Below are positions 11,901-22,283 of a stretch of 64,000 nucleotides of DNA, piece by piece (the first letter of the stretch is position 1; each line of letters opens with the position of its first letter). The notes below the pieces were generated by a model, which had not been told where the DNA came from, did no database searches, and saw only the letters and a program-made list of their open reading frames with translations. A program made the translations under genes and the position numbers. This DNA is from Mya arenaria (taxonomy: Eukaryota > Mollusca > Bivalvia > Myida > Myidae): assembly GCF_026914265.1 (NCBI RefSeq), contig NC_069136.1:21822051-21886050 (forward strand). The letters are read 5' to 3'.

Positions 11901-14900
11901 CGGACGGACGGACAGACGGACGGACGGACAGACTGACGGAGGGCATTCCTATAGTCCTCGTAGGGGACTAATAAGCCTGATCATATTTGACTGACAGGTC
12001 ATAAACAGCTGGTACATTGACATATCAGCTGGCAACCGTCGACGGCGTTTAAGTTACAGAACTATCAAAATTTAATTTAATAAACTATGGTTTTCCCGTA
12101 AAAATACAGAACTATCAAAATTTAATTTAATAAACTATGGTTTTCCCGTAAAAATACGACATATATTTACAGTGCTTAAAAAGAAATGCAGTTGCTTTCG
12201 CACATGGCCCTGTTTCACATGGGCGGTCGCTTTGCTTGTAACTAATCGTAAACTGCGTAAAATCTATTTCAGTTTACCACCACTCAACAGGTGCATTACC
12301 GATACGTCTCTACCGCTCCAGTAACTAAAAATCTCAAGTTAAACTGACTACAATGTATTACAACGTTTCAAATGAGTACGGTGGTACAGAGGTGAAATAC
12401 CCAGTAGGTTGTTTTCCACCATCATTTAGCATTAACTTCACCGTCAAACCACGTGAAGACTGGACATGGTGATTTTATCAATATAAGTATATTGTAACTT
12501 AGCAAACTGATCCTTATAGAAATATGAGTCGCATCATTACTTTTATGCATAATAGTGACTAAAAATGAGCAGTGCAACCGTTGGTACTATGTGAAGGGCG
12601 TTTTCTATGTGTAGGGGAGATGTAAAATTATGACCCCCAGTCACAGTTTATGACCGGGGGCACAATATTATGACTCTGCCTCACACAGAAAATAACCCTC
12701 ATATAGTGGTTTGTGTGAGACTCATTTTCCTATGTGTGGAGGAGTCGTAATATTATGACCCCCGGTCACAGTATTATGACCCCCCGGTCATAGTATTATG
12801 ACCCCCGGTCACAGTATTATGACCCCCGGTCATAGTATTATGACCCCCGGTCATAGTATTATGACCCCCAGTCATAGTATTATTACGGGGGTCATAACAT
12901 TATTATGCCCTGTGGTGCCGCATAGCGGTGTTGCCGCATAAAGGTGGTCGGACTCGTTTATGCGGTGATTTTCAACGCATATAGAGGGTGACCACCTTTA
13001 TGCGGCGACATGCCACGCATAAAACAACTAGATATGTGTCCATAGGACACTGGTGCACCCCTACATGATGCTTAGTAACATGTTATATCATTTGATCTTT
13101 AGCGCATATTAAGTTTGTCTTAAAAAGGTTGTTGTGCTCAAGCATGAAGAAAACTAATAAATAAATAGCAAAGTTTTAGTCACTTTTGGGAAATTTCAAA
13201 CTTTAAAGTCCCATAAGGCTTTTATTTTTATGTTAAAAATGGGTTTAACATTTGTCTAAATAGGGAATGTCAACAATAAAACGTAAAGAAACACTCACTT
13301 TTAATTATCCTACATGTAAACATATAGTAAAAAGAATTAAGGGAGGTAATAAAATATTTTGTTTTCCTTATAATGCTTATTGGATATACAAATCTGTTAA
13401 AAAGCTTTAAGAAAACAGTTATTTCTTATATAATTTAACTTGAAAAATATATAATTTCTTTAGTATACTTTAGTCACAAAAATAGTGGCAGCCACTCCAA
13501 ACACAAAGGCCTTATGAGGCTTTAAATTTGAAGGTCAAGGTCATTCAGAGGCCAAGGTTATCTTCATATTAATTTTTTGAAGGTCCAGTTCAAAGCTTTG
13601 TTGTGTTCAAATATGAAATTAATAAGTATATTAATACCAAAATTATTACTTCACAAATATTTCCTTATATAATGTATAGTGAATAAAACAACAAAGGGCC
13701 ATAATTCTGCTAAGACTAAACGCAGCAAAAATTCCTGTCTGTACGATCATCAACATATTAAGGTTGATCATCTGTGAAAGTTTGAACAAAATCCCCCAAG
13801 CGGTGTAGGAGGAGTTGCGTTCACAATTTTTTTTCCATATATAATGTATAGTGAATAAAACATCAAAAGGCCATAATTTTGCTAAAACCAATCACAGCCA
13901 AAATTCCTGTCTTTACGATCATCTACACATTAAGGTTGATCATCTGTGAAAGTTTGAACAAAATCCACCAAGCGGTGTAGGAGAAGTTGCGTTCACAATT
14001 TTTTTCCCTATATAATGTATAGTGAATAAAATATGCCCCCACTTAAGATGGAATGACCTTCGGAACTTAAGACTTTTTCAGAGGAAGAGAGAGTGAGTAC
14101 ATAAAACTAGATCCTGGTCTGGTTGAAACTTCATAGAAGTAACTAGTAATTATCGTTTATGTTTTAATGGGTTTCTTTATGCGGCGAAAGGGGGCCTTTC
14201 TGCCGCCTAAACATGCCCTCTGCATGCGTTGAAAATCGCCGCATAATTTTGTTTGACCATCTTTATGCAGCAACACCGCTATGCGGCACCACAATGCCCC
14301 GACATATATTGTCTACGAGTCAAAGTCACCAGGGTCTACCAAAGCAGCCCAACAAACCGACAGACAAAACTTACCCTGATAAGAGGTTTCTAGAGGACCT
14401 ATAAGGTCCATGCCCACTTGCTTGAAAGCCTCGGCGGGAACTGTGATAGGTCGCAGTGGCTTCTTTGCTTTCTTCAGGTTCACCTTTCTTTGACAGTTGT
14501 CGCAGTTCTGTATAAACGTGTGTACATCTTCGAAACATCCTTTCCAGTAAAACCTAGTCGAAATCTTTTCCCATCTGAAACAAAGCAAACATAACTATTA
14601 GTCCAGATAAGTTACCAAAATACAGTCAACCTTGCCTTAGCGACTCACTGATTTAGACAACTTCCTGCCGTATACGACCCTGTTTACGACCGCCTGACGT
14701 AAAAAAATCTATATAAAGTCACTGACTGAATTAAAAGACTCCCTGTCTGACGCCACAAACGACCGTAATGTTTGCACCCCGTGATGATAATATGGCTTAA
14801 TTAAACGAATTTCATGCATTTTTCAGTCATTAACATATAGCGCTTCGGATCTTGGATTTCTTACCAGCGTGTTAACTTTACTGTGTGCTATGGCAAAAAT

Positions 14901-16371
14901 GTTTATTTTTCTCTTTTATTATCTGAGTTAAGTCAATTTAACCATAACTTCTAATATGTCCAAAATTGGACGATCTGTGGATGCACGAGTTCATTTTATA
15001 TAATCCGTACGAACAACTTTTCTTGTGAGAAAATCGAATTGGAGCTACCAACCTAATTAAAATTTCGAAATTTCAAAATCCCTGCTCCTTTTAGTATTAC
15101 CAAACAATAATAAAATATGATGGAAATATAATCTCATATAAACCTATCCATTACCCGATGAATAAACGCGGGATTTGAAAACTCAACCGATGTGCAGTAA
15201 TATGATATCACGGCAGACAAAATGGCTTGCAAAACAAGTAAAAAGGAATTAGACAAATAATAATGCAAATACGTATACATATTCTAAATAGGGAATATCT
15301 TATATCAATTTAAATACCATAATCCAAGAAAAAGACAGGCATCAGGATTTACAAGAACAAATAATAAATTGAAACACTTGACGTTAGTGGACCTGAATTA
15401 AAAGACTCCCAGTCATACGTGACCTTTTTGTTAAGGTCTCACGGAAAGTCACCTATTACAAGTTTCACTGTAGTATCATTACTAAAAATAAAGCTAGCCA
15501 TGGATGCACCTGAGACAAGTTGAAATCCAATACATGTTGTTCTAAATGTTCTAAATGACGATAGAATTATTAGAATTAGTTTTGAGTTTACATAAGCAAC
15601 TTTCAATGACTGTGGCGTAGTGGTATAATGGAAGAATGCGGAACACTACACATGTTATGATCATGGGTTCGATCCTCATAAGTGCACAGATACAACCTTT
15701 TCCTTTTCGGCGGAATTCAAATACTTTCCTGGCATTCTTATAGTTTACTTGGAGGATACTGTCTACTTATTATGTGTACTCGGACCTTATTTGAATTATA
15801 CATGCAAAATCGAGATAAGTGAGGTTCTCGTGATTTAGATTTTTACATAACATTACTAAATACAAACTATGTAATTCTTTCCAAAAATGAAATAACAAGA
15901 GCTGTCACTGTAAGAGACAAATGCCCCCCTAGCACATTGACCTTAATTTGACCTTTGACCTTGAAGGATGACCTTGACCTTGAAATGTTTGAACTCAAAA
16001 TTTGCAATTCTGTGAAGTTTGATTCAAATCCATTCAATAGTAAAGAAGTTATGGCTGAGACACGAAAAAATTGAACTTTGACCTTTAAGTGTGACCTTGA
16101 CCTTGGACCTGGGGGACCCGAGAGTTGGATGCGACACACCGTCTCATGGTGCTTTACAATTCTGTGAAGTTTGATTCAAATCCATTCAATAGTAAAGAAG
16201 TTATGGCCAAGACACGAAAGATTTGAACTTTGACCTTTAAGTGTGACCTTGACCTTGGACCTGGGGAACTGAGAGTTGGACGCGACACACCTTCTCATGG
16301 TGCTTTACAATTCTGTGAAGTTTGATTCGAATCCATTCAACAGTTAAGAAGTTATGACGAAGACACGAAAC

Positions 16372-16405
<34 letters not shown>

Positions 16406-17653
16406 AACGGACAGACAGTGCAATCACTATATGCCTCCCACTTTGTGGGGGGGGGGGGGGCATAAAAAAAACTTCCTCACTTGAGGTTCGAACCCACAAC
16501 CGCTATCGTCATAGATCTGAACGATACCACTGGGCCAGCGACTCTATATGAGAAATTAATATCTGTAATTTCATTAAGTACAGAGCATTTTAGAGGACAA
16601 TTAAATTAAAGTGAATATGCTAATGCATCAAGTAAATAAAATACTTATCAAAACAATAACATTTACCTGGAGTCATCCGATCATTACACCCCTATTTATT
16701 GACAATAAACTCGTATCTCATAATCAGCTTTTTTAAACGGACTATACTTTAATATTGCACACTGCATATCAAAATAAACCAGTATCATTTACTATTGGCA
16801 TGAAAAGCGGACAATATATAGACAAAACACTTTATTTCAGTTTTATCTAATAATGGAATGATCCAAAGACCTGTTCACCTATATTATAAACTTTAAAATC
16901 AAGTACCGTTATATATTCTTTACCTTTTTCAGTATAATGGTTTTGTCAGCGAAAACCAAAATATTGCGTTCGGACTGTTCTCACAATATATTTACAGTTA
17001 TTATAATCGAAAATTAATCATAACTGATACAAAGATCTAGAGCTTAATGTTAGTTTGTAAAACGACTCATCTGATACGCCTTATTTATACATACATGACT
17101 GTTTTAAAGCATGAAATAACTTTGAGAGTATCCCCTGCCTGTCGGTTGTTCGCTCTCAGTGTCCGTGTCCGTCATAATCCGTACAAGTCTAATAACAAGA
17201 TAGTTGTCTCGTTATAACGAGATACTTAGTCGTTTTTACGAGATATTTATCTCGTTATTACGAGTTCAGTCACGTTTTGACGCTTTTGTTATTCAGCTTT
17301 CGTACTAATTTAAATAATCTTAAATGTCATATCTAACACAGGCTCACAGGAATCACAAGTTCCTTTTTGGTCATGATAATGAAATCATTATATCAAACTT
17401 ACGTTTTTGAAACTCCCAAATGTCCTCCGTGATCTGATGCATGCATGCTCTGAATGATGTCATCTGTCTTCCCTTTCTTAACAACTTGCAAACGTTTTGA
17501 TGAGCTGGTTTTCTTATAATACAACCCGTCATCAAAAATAAAAGGTTTGCACTTTCTACGAAAATTCCTCTTTTTGTTCTTGTCTTTTACAGAAACGGGA
17601 TACTTCCCATTTTTTACAAACTCTACAACATCTGTGTAATCTTTCTCGTCCAT
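8956..17653 (-). CDS. Ginger1 transposase: H2C2 zinc finger–DDE integrase–GPY/F–OTU protease, three exons
   Basis: Exons on the minus strand are 17,653–17,403, 14,574–14,375 and 10,796–8,956. Donors are GTAAGT and GTAAGT, acceptors TTTCAG and TTTCAG, phases 2 and 1. They join to 764 codons (763 aa) without a stop. Visible parts, residue numbers approximate: H71/H78 with C108/C111 (HASDHGGHLG, CDNCQ) form the integrase zinc finger. D140 (GMDLIGPL), D199 (LITDQGREF) and E235 (GGHTERFNRTL) form the DDE triad with D-35-E spacing. GPF near 381 (KWKGPFKI) is the GPY/F domain. PPKKRR near 470 is a likely nuclear signal. OTU spans about 540–665 with D544/C547 (GDGNC) and H661 (SSDHFVPV). All catalytic residues are intact. 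The family cuts and pastes its own element; the OTU role is unknown. The start ATG has GCAGCATGG context. Confidence 0.92.
10860..12030. repeat. intron 2 of the transposase, distal part: degenerate repeats with GGAC tails
   Basis: Successive decayed copies of a unit read like '...ATGGAATTCCTGTGAAGTTT...' and end in simple repeats of GGAC/GACA at 11,610–11,640, 11,760–11,775 and 11,900–11,940. No exon was seen. Confidence 0.5.
12054..12158. repeat. exact tandem duplication, 50-bp unit twice
   Basis: ACAGAACTATCAAAATTTAA, continuing to CCCGTAAAAAT, occurs twice head to tail without a difference. It is a very recent slippage event in intron 2. Confidence 0.9.
12600..12904. repeat. GACCCC minisatellite, about 21–22 bp units
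   Basis: Units of TATTATGACCCCCGGTCA type alternate CAGTATTATG and TAGTATTATG, with inverted members at the start (TATGACCGGGGG). The motif is that of the Ginger1 ends 7 kb away on each side. This may be a remnant of another Ginger-type end or a migrated copy of the subterminal repeat. It abuts the 1.38-kb element that starts at 12,911. Confidence 0.8.
12905..14299. mobile_element. non-autonomous DNA element, 1,383 bp, with 6-bp ATGCCC target duplication
   Basis: Bases 12,911–14,293 begin TGTGGTGCCGCATAGCGGTG and end with its reverse complement. The arms stay alignable for about 80 bp (TTTTCAACGCAT in both). ATGCCC flanks each side (12,905–12,910 and 14,294–14,299). The interior has no transposase. 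It holds a tandem repeat of about 165 bp (2–3 units, 13,650–14,035) with TATATAATGTATAGTGAATA. It sits in intron 2 of the Ginger1 transposase, so it is younger than that element. The superfamily was not recognised. Confidence 0.8.
15608..15692 (+). repeat. tRNA-derived SINE head
   Basis: A-box-like TGGCGTAGTGG and B-box GGTTCGATCC about 55 nt apart, as in a tRNA gene, with an unpaired acceptor stem. It lies in intron 1 of the transposase. Confidence 0.55.
15885..16465. repeat. interspersed repeat with 150-bp tandem units rich in TGACCTTGACCTT
   Basis: About three units of roughly 150 bp contain ACAATTCTGTGAAGTTTGAT and GTGTGACCTTGACCTTGGAC. The repeat opens with CAAGAGCTGTCACTGTAAGA and closes with a GGAC/GAAC simple repeat, TATATGCCTCCCACTTTGTG and a G-run (16,447–16,460). 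It lies in intron 1 of the transposase. Confidence 0.75.
16470..16548 (-). repeat. tRNA-derived SINE head
   Basis: On the minus strand an A-box CTGGCCCAGTGG and a B-box GGTTCGAACC are spaced as in a tRNA. The D- and T-arms are recognisable (GTGGGTTCGAACCTC). The 3' side joins the G-run end of the preceding repeat. Confidence 0.6.
16560..17395. other. rest of transposase intron 1, no feature recognised
   Basis: AT-rich. A short GATAACGAGATA-like stretch at 17,200–17,260 has internal ACGAGATA repeats (TCGTTATAACGAGATACTTA, TACGAGATATTTATCTCGTT). Nothing coding was seen. Confidence 0.5.
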
Positions 17654-17686
17654 GCTGCAAGGTTGGACTGACTGCTTACCACAGAC

Positions 17687-17696
17687 CTTTATATAT
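17687..17696 (-). promoter_or_regulatory. TATA box of the Ginger1 transposase gene
   Basis: TATATAAAGG on the minus strand, 34–43 nt upstream of the start codon at 17,653. This implies a very short leader. No other promoter signal was recognised. A CAG just before the ATG could alternatively be a splice acceptor of an upstream non-coding exon. Confidence 0.55.
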
Positions 17697-18230
17697 ACAC
17701 GCGTTTACGTAGAACTGCTTTCGGTGTCGCTGTCGTTTTCTTTGATGTTGAACGAGCGGCTTTTCTGAGGTAAATCAAAGGAACTATTTTTAGAAATGAT
17801 GCAGTCTGCATAAAACATAAAAAACACCGCTCAGTGACATCATGGACTTTGATGTAAGTCATGGCACGAACAGTGACTGCTTAAATAGCTCCTCAAAGCC
17901 TTGCATTTTTAACACATTCGTTTTAAGCAATGCCTCCACGGTATGAACAAAGGCTATCTAACGTCAGATGAAGTAGAACAATGTTGTCTTTGAAGTTGAA
18001 TCATATACAGCTACGTTAAAGCGACTTATGTATATTGTATTACATTGATGATAATTTAAATGAAATTCAAATGGAAGCAATTTTATATTTCATTTCAATA
18101 GATGTAGACACAGCAGCTTCTGCAGCAGTAACATGCAGCGGCTCCAGAAGCAAAAACAACAACAACAAATATAAAAGCCATAGAAACACGACAGTGACTT
18201 GAATTGATATAGATATGTTAGTAACAGGCT

Positions 18231-18383
18231 AAGTGGGGGGGGGGGGGTCAATATTTTACAGATAAAATCGGGGGGTCATTATTTTATAAGGGGAGTCAGT
18301 ATTTTATAGAAAATGGTCATTATTTTATATAAAATAATGACCGGGGGGTCATTATTCTATGGGGGTCACTTTACAACGTTACA
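18231..18383 (-). repeat. right terminal inverted repeat of Ginger1
   Basis: A mirror image of the left end for 69 bp, then divergent GGGGTCATTATTTTATA units and a G-run at 18,236–18,247. Confidence 0.9.
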
Positions 18384-18387
18384 CCGG

Positions 18388-19198
18388 CATGTATTCGTCG
18401 AAAATGTTGCCATATTGAAGATTTAAATAAGATTTGTAAATAAAAGTGATATGATCGGATTGTGTAGTTCTATGTTTATTTTATATCTTGTAAGGCCAAT
18501 ATGAAGTAAAGGTTATGGATTCTGTTCATGAATTGAATTATGTTTGTGTTATTTCAACGTAAATAACATTTTATTTTCATTAATGGTACGCTATCGTACT
18601 GTAATTACCGATACCGCACTTTTGCTTTTGATTTCATTAAATATATTTATGTAATTAATACGATTTATCAATAAATCATGGTGAACGCAACACTCGTATG
18701 TGCACAACAAACTTGAATGGAATATTTTGAATAACAAAGTGTAACTTGTCAGATTTAGATCCGATCGTTGCGGGTAAGAGAATCAAAAATTATCAGATCA
18801 TCTCTTATTTCACCCTTTCACAACCATGTACCAGAGTTCTGTGTTTTGAATGGTGTTTTTGCCATTTTCATTATGACGGCTTGTATTCATTTATGCAATT
18901 TATTACTTTGTTAGGTTGCATTTAAAGATTATTATTGTAAGACAAAAGCAAACCATTTATTGTTGCCAACTTTCGGTTTAAATAGATCAACTTTCGTTTT
19001 GATATAATTAACCAGTACGTAAAACCCGTATTATTCCGTACCGTACTGGAAACCTGATTTTGACAGTGAGCTGAAAAATGCGTAGTTGATGGATGTATTC
19101 TTGGGAGCAAAATTTTTAAAAGAAAAAAGTGATCCTGTAGTATTCTAAGCTCATGTGAATATTAGCTTTTGCATTAAAACTTTTTTCTAAATTACATC
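18388..19198. other. no gene recognised
   Basis: AT-rich unique-looking sequence. Short minus-strand open frames have no domain. Confidence 0.5.
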
Positions 19199-19199
19199 A

Positions 19200-19315
19200 G
19201 TGTCAAACTAGTCATTCTAAAATGCCGTCCAGGCTTTTTTTTAATGATGGTTAGCCTGGACTAACCATCATTTAAAAAAAGCCTGGACGGCATTTTAGAA
19301 TGACTAGTGTCAAAC
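19200..19315. mobile_element. Mutator-like foldback MITE, 98 bp, 9-bp target duplication
   Basis: TAGTCATTCTAAAATGCCGT and its reverse complement form the ends (19,209–19,306). GTGTCAAAC is duplicated on each side. Two further copies occur at 49,531–49,617 and 58,081–58,180. Confidence 0.88.
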
Positions 19316-19420
19316 CAGCCAATGTCGCTTGGTGACGGATCACTCAAGCATGCCCCAGTCATCGAAATTGGACTTTAGGATGCATATCCTGAATTCTTTT
19401 TTAGTGCTTGGCATCAAACT

Positions 19421-19800
19421 CTTTAAAGTGATACTCGTATTTAAAATCAATACATAAAAATGTATAACAAACATAAATTTTGAGTAATAAACCTTTAACT
19501 ACTTACTGAATAATGCATTTATGGAAATTGGAAACTATTAATGAATGATAACAATATTGTAACCGTGTATTTAATAGCTAAAAACGTACAAATATTAAAT
19601 AATTGGTGGGTCCTATAAGATCTACAGTGTTCAACTATCATCGCATAATGTAGAAATACCGTGTTTTCTGCACCTTTCTTTCAAATTAAACACGGCATCC
19701 TTCTTCAGAACCATTGTTTTCTATATTCCATTTTCTTTTCGGTAAATGAAAATTTTATTAATAAGGTACGGCTTATTTGGGAGTAAGTGTGCATGTTTAA
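19421..19800 (+). mobile_element. MITE family M3, copy 1
   Basis: Starts AAAGTGATACTCGTATTTAA and ends TTATTTGGGAGTAAGTGTGC. The internal ATACCGTGTTTTCTGCACCT and AATGCATTTATGGAAA blocks are shared with copies at 20,319–20,698 (inverted) and 38,821–39,190. Confidence 0.7.
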
Positions 19801-20318
19801 CAAGCCCTTCTATGTTAACTCCAGATTCCTGGTTGGCGTTTAACCACGGATTGCGGGCTTCCACTGATGCCCCTCTCTCAAAACTCATTAATATTCATAA
19901 ACTACTTCAAATTATTTTTGTAATTAACAATCTTACATTTTATGTCCCGTAGGTCATGATTTAAATGAAAGTTGGTACATGGTGGAAAATATATTACAGT
20001 TATGAGTTTTCAATGTGACAACCATTTGGGAATCGAGTTTAATTAAGGCCTCTTGTTGTATAGTGAACAAAATTACGGCGGATTATTACATGACAAACTT
20101 CTGCTTTTAACCTGCCTTATTTTGTGAAACGACTGTTAACAGAGTTTGAAAGGAAATCACAGGCTCAATTTTCGGTGTGAGGTCATAAGCATAAAAGTTC
20201 GGGCGGTTGTCAATGTCAATTGAATATATATATATATATTTGTTTAAAGCATTCTCAGGATAAAATAATTTGGTCAGATTGCTGTATTTATCACCGTATG
20301 ATCACGAAATGTAAATTT

Positions 20319-20698
20319 TTAAAGATGCACTCTTACTCCCAAATAAGCTTTACCACAATTAATACAATTATTTTAAAATACCCAAAATAAGAAAAATAAA
20401 TGTCGAAATCAATAGTTTTTATGAAGGATCCCGAGTTTAATTTGAAAGAAAGGTGCAGAAAACACGGTATTTCTACCTTTTGAGACGAAAGTAGATTGCA
20501 GTAAAATCATTTAGCACTCACCAATCATTTATTATTTATGCATATTCAGCTATTAAATATTCGGTAAGAATCGTGTTACCAGTAATTTATATCTCCCATA
20601 AATGCATTATTTAGGAAGTAGTTCAAGGTTTATTGACTCAACATTTATGTTTGTTATACATATGAATGTATTGTTTTTGAATAAGAGTGTCACTTTAA
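20319..20698 (-). mobile_element. MITE family M3, copy 2
   Basis: Reverse orientation relative to copy 1: TTAAAGATGCACTCTTACTC at the left, GAATAAGAGTGTCACTTTAA at the right. Copies 1 and 2 lie about 500 bp apart head to head. Confidence 0.7.
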
Positions 20699-20910
20699 CA
20701 AGAGACACAAACGTATAAACACCACACACACGCACGCACGCACGCACACACGCACACACAAACGCCCCAAGTAGGTAAAAACGCATCAAAATAGCTTTTC
20801 CGATAAAAAAAACAACGCTATTTTGTTAGCTGATAAGGATTAGGATTAACTCACAATAGATCTGTACCACTGTTTTTTTTATTTGGAATAAGAGTGTCAC
20901 TTTAACTCGT
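20699..20910. repeat. CA/GCAC microsatellite within a dispersed repeat
   Basis: ACACAAACGTATAAACACCA leads into CACACGCACGCACG, then CCAAGTAGGT. A related block lies at 40,565–40,730. Both therefore belong to one dispersed repeat that carries the microsatellite. Confidence 0.7.
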
Positions 20911-21111
20911 TGCACAGCTACACTTTAAAGAGGATATTTTCCCTTTTCCGTTAAAAACAAACGAATGGGGGTCTCCCTTAAGGTACTCTCTCATACCATT
21001 TCATGAGGACGACATTTCTTAAACTTTGTTTAAAATAAGTAATTTTATTAAATGTATAATAATGTATATTGAACAACAAGATGGTAACTTACAAAGGGTG
21101 CAACTTGCGCT

Positions 21112-21457
21112 TTAAAGCTGCACTCTCATAGATTGGACGTTTTGAAAGCTTTTTTTATATATTTTTTGTCTTGGAACGGGCAACATCTTGCGAAAATGCA
21201 AAGAAACCAGTAACTTAAGACTGCTGACAAAACAATAGATTGCAGATTTTTATATTTAAGTTCAAAACTTGATGCAACGGTTTAAGCCATAAAACATTAA
21301 TTTTCGAACGGAAATATGAAAATTTGCGATCTGATCTTTTGTCAGCAATCTTTTATTATTGGTTTGCAGATATTTACGCAAAAATTTGTTCTTTCCAAGA
21401 CAAAGTATAAAAAAATAAATATGTTAAAACGGTATATCTGTGAGAGTGCAGCTTTAA
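21112..21457. mobile_element. palindromic MITE family M2, copy 1
   Basis: TTAAAGCTGCACTCTCATAG at one end and its near reverse complement GAGAGTGCAGCTTTAA at the other. The middle is TTAAGCCATAAAACATTAAT-like. Other copies lie at 54,183–54,501, 55,457–56,398 (interrupted) and 61,394–61,656 (5' part missing). Confidence 0.85.
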
Positions 21458-22280
21458 ACGCAGTATATTTAATAAAGGAATGTTTGTATGATTCTAGATA
21501 TCTGGCTCAAGGTACATAGAACGACTCATCATTTTTACAAATAAACTTGCTGCATCGGTTGCCGATGTTTATGTATAGAACATGTTGCGCAATACACCAA
21601 TGGCACTCTTGTGTATTTTCTATTACATTGAACTTCTTTGTTTAAGTAAACAAAAGTCGTCATACCATTCCATCATGGGAAAACCCCACCGCAAACTATG
21701 TGGTGCCAATAAGTGGAAAATACGCGTATTGGGTTACAAAAATTCCGACTTTTTTGTTCTAAAGAAAAGTGGACTGTACGGAGAATGCTTTAACTGGTAT
21801 TTGTTCTGCCCCAGATCGCACGCGTACACAAAAACGTAATAAAACATCAGTATGTATATTTACCTACAACTGTATATCACATAATATGTATTGTTTAGAT
21901 GTTAGTTCACCAGGATGAGGAATCGCATGACTTAAAGGGGTTCTCACTTGGGACACCACGGGTAGCAGTCGATGAAACAAAGAACTAAGTGACGTTTATT
22001 TCTAAATAATGACAGAAAATATATGAAAATACAAGCAAATCAAAAATATTTCACAGGTGCAGAAGCATTGCGATGGATTCCATAACAACTACTTTGTATA
22101 TTTGAAACAAACACTGGAAAAAATTCTTATTCTATCAAACAATTGTAAGTCAATATAAACCATCATTATAGTTATAGCAGCTTTTTTATTTACCGATCTT
22201 ATTATTATTATTCAAAAACCTTTTCAGACCGCCTTTAAAGGATGAATTGGTTAGCAAACCACGGCTCGCAGATATGTTCC
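21458..22280. other. no gene recognised
   Basis: A plus-strand open frame of 85 codons at 21,582–21,839 has no recognisable motif or splice setting. A small repeat GATGAGGAATCGCATGACTT at about 21,915 recurs inverted near 45,100 (AAGTCACGTGATTCCTCACC). Confidence 0.5.
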
Positions 22281-22283
22281 GTT

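Larger units (their letters stand above)
5843..18387 (-). mobile_element. complete Ginger1 DNA transposon with CCGG target duplications
   Basis: Bases 5,847–18,383 are bounded by identical inverted ends. TGTAACGTTGTAAAGTGACC at the left is mirrored exactly at the right, and identity runs for 69 bp before the arms diverge into TGACCCC/GGTCA subrepeats. CCGG flanks both ends (5,843–5,846 and 18,384–18,387). A Gypsy-integrase-like transposase with an OTU domain lies inside on the minus strand. TG..CA-type ends, CCGG duplications and integrase plus OTU together define Ginger1 as described by Bao, Kapitonov and Jurka. The 12.5-kb length is inflated by later insertions: LINE tail, hairpins, SINE-like units, AGGTCA repeat and a 1.38-kb element in intron 2. 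Confidence 0.93.

Noticed and set aside
15608-15692. Functional tRNA gene
   Set aside because: A- and B-boxes are present but the acceptor and anticodon stems do not pair. A SINE head is more likely. The same reasoning was applied to 3,735, 16,470, 56,940 and 62,975.
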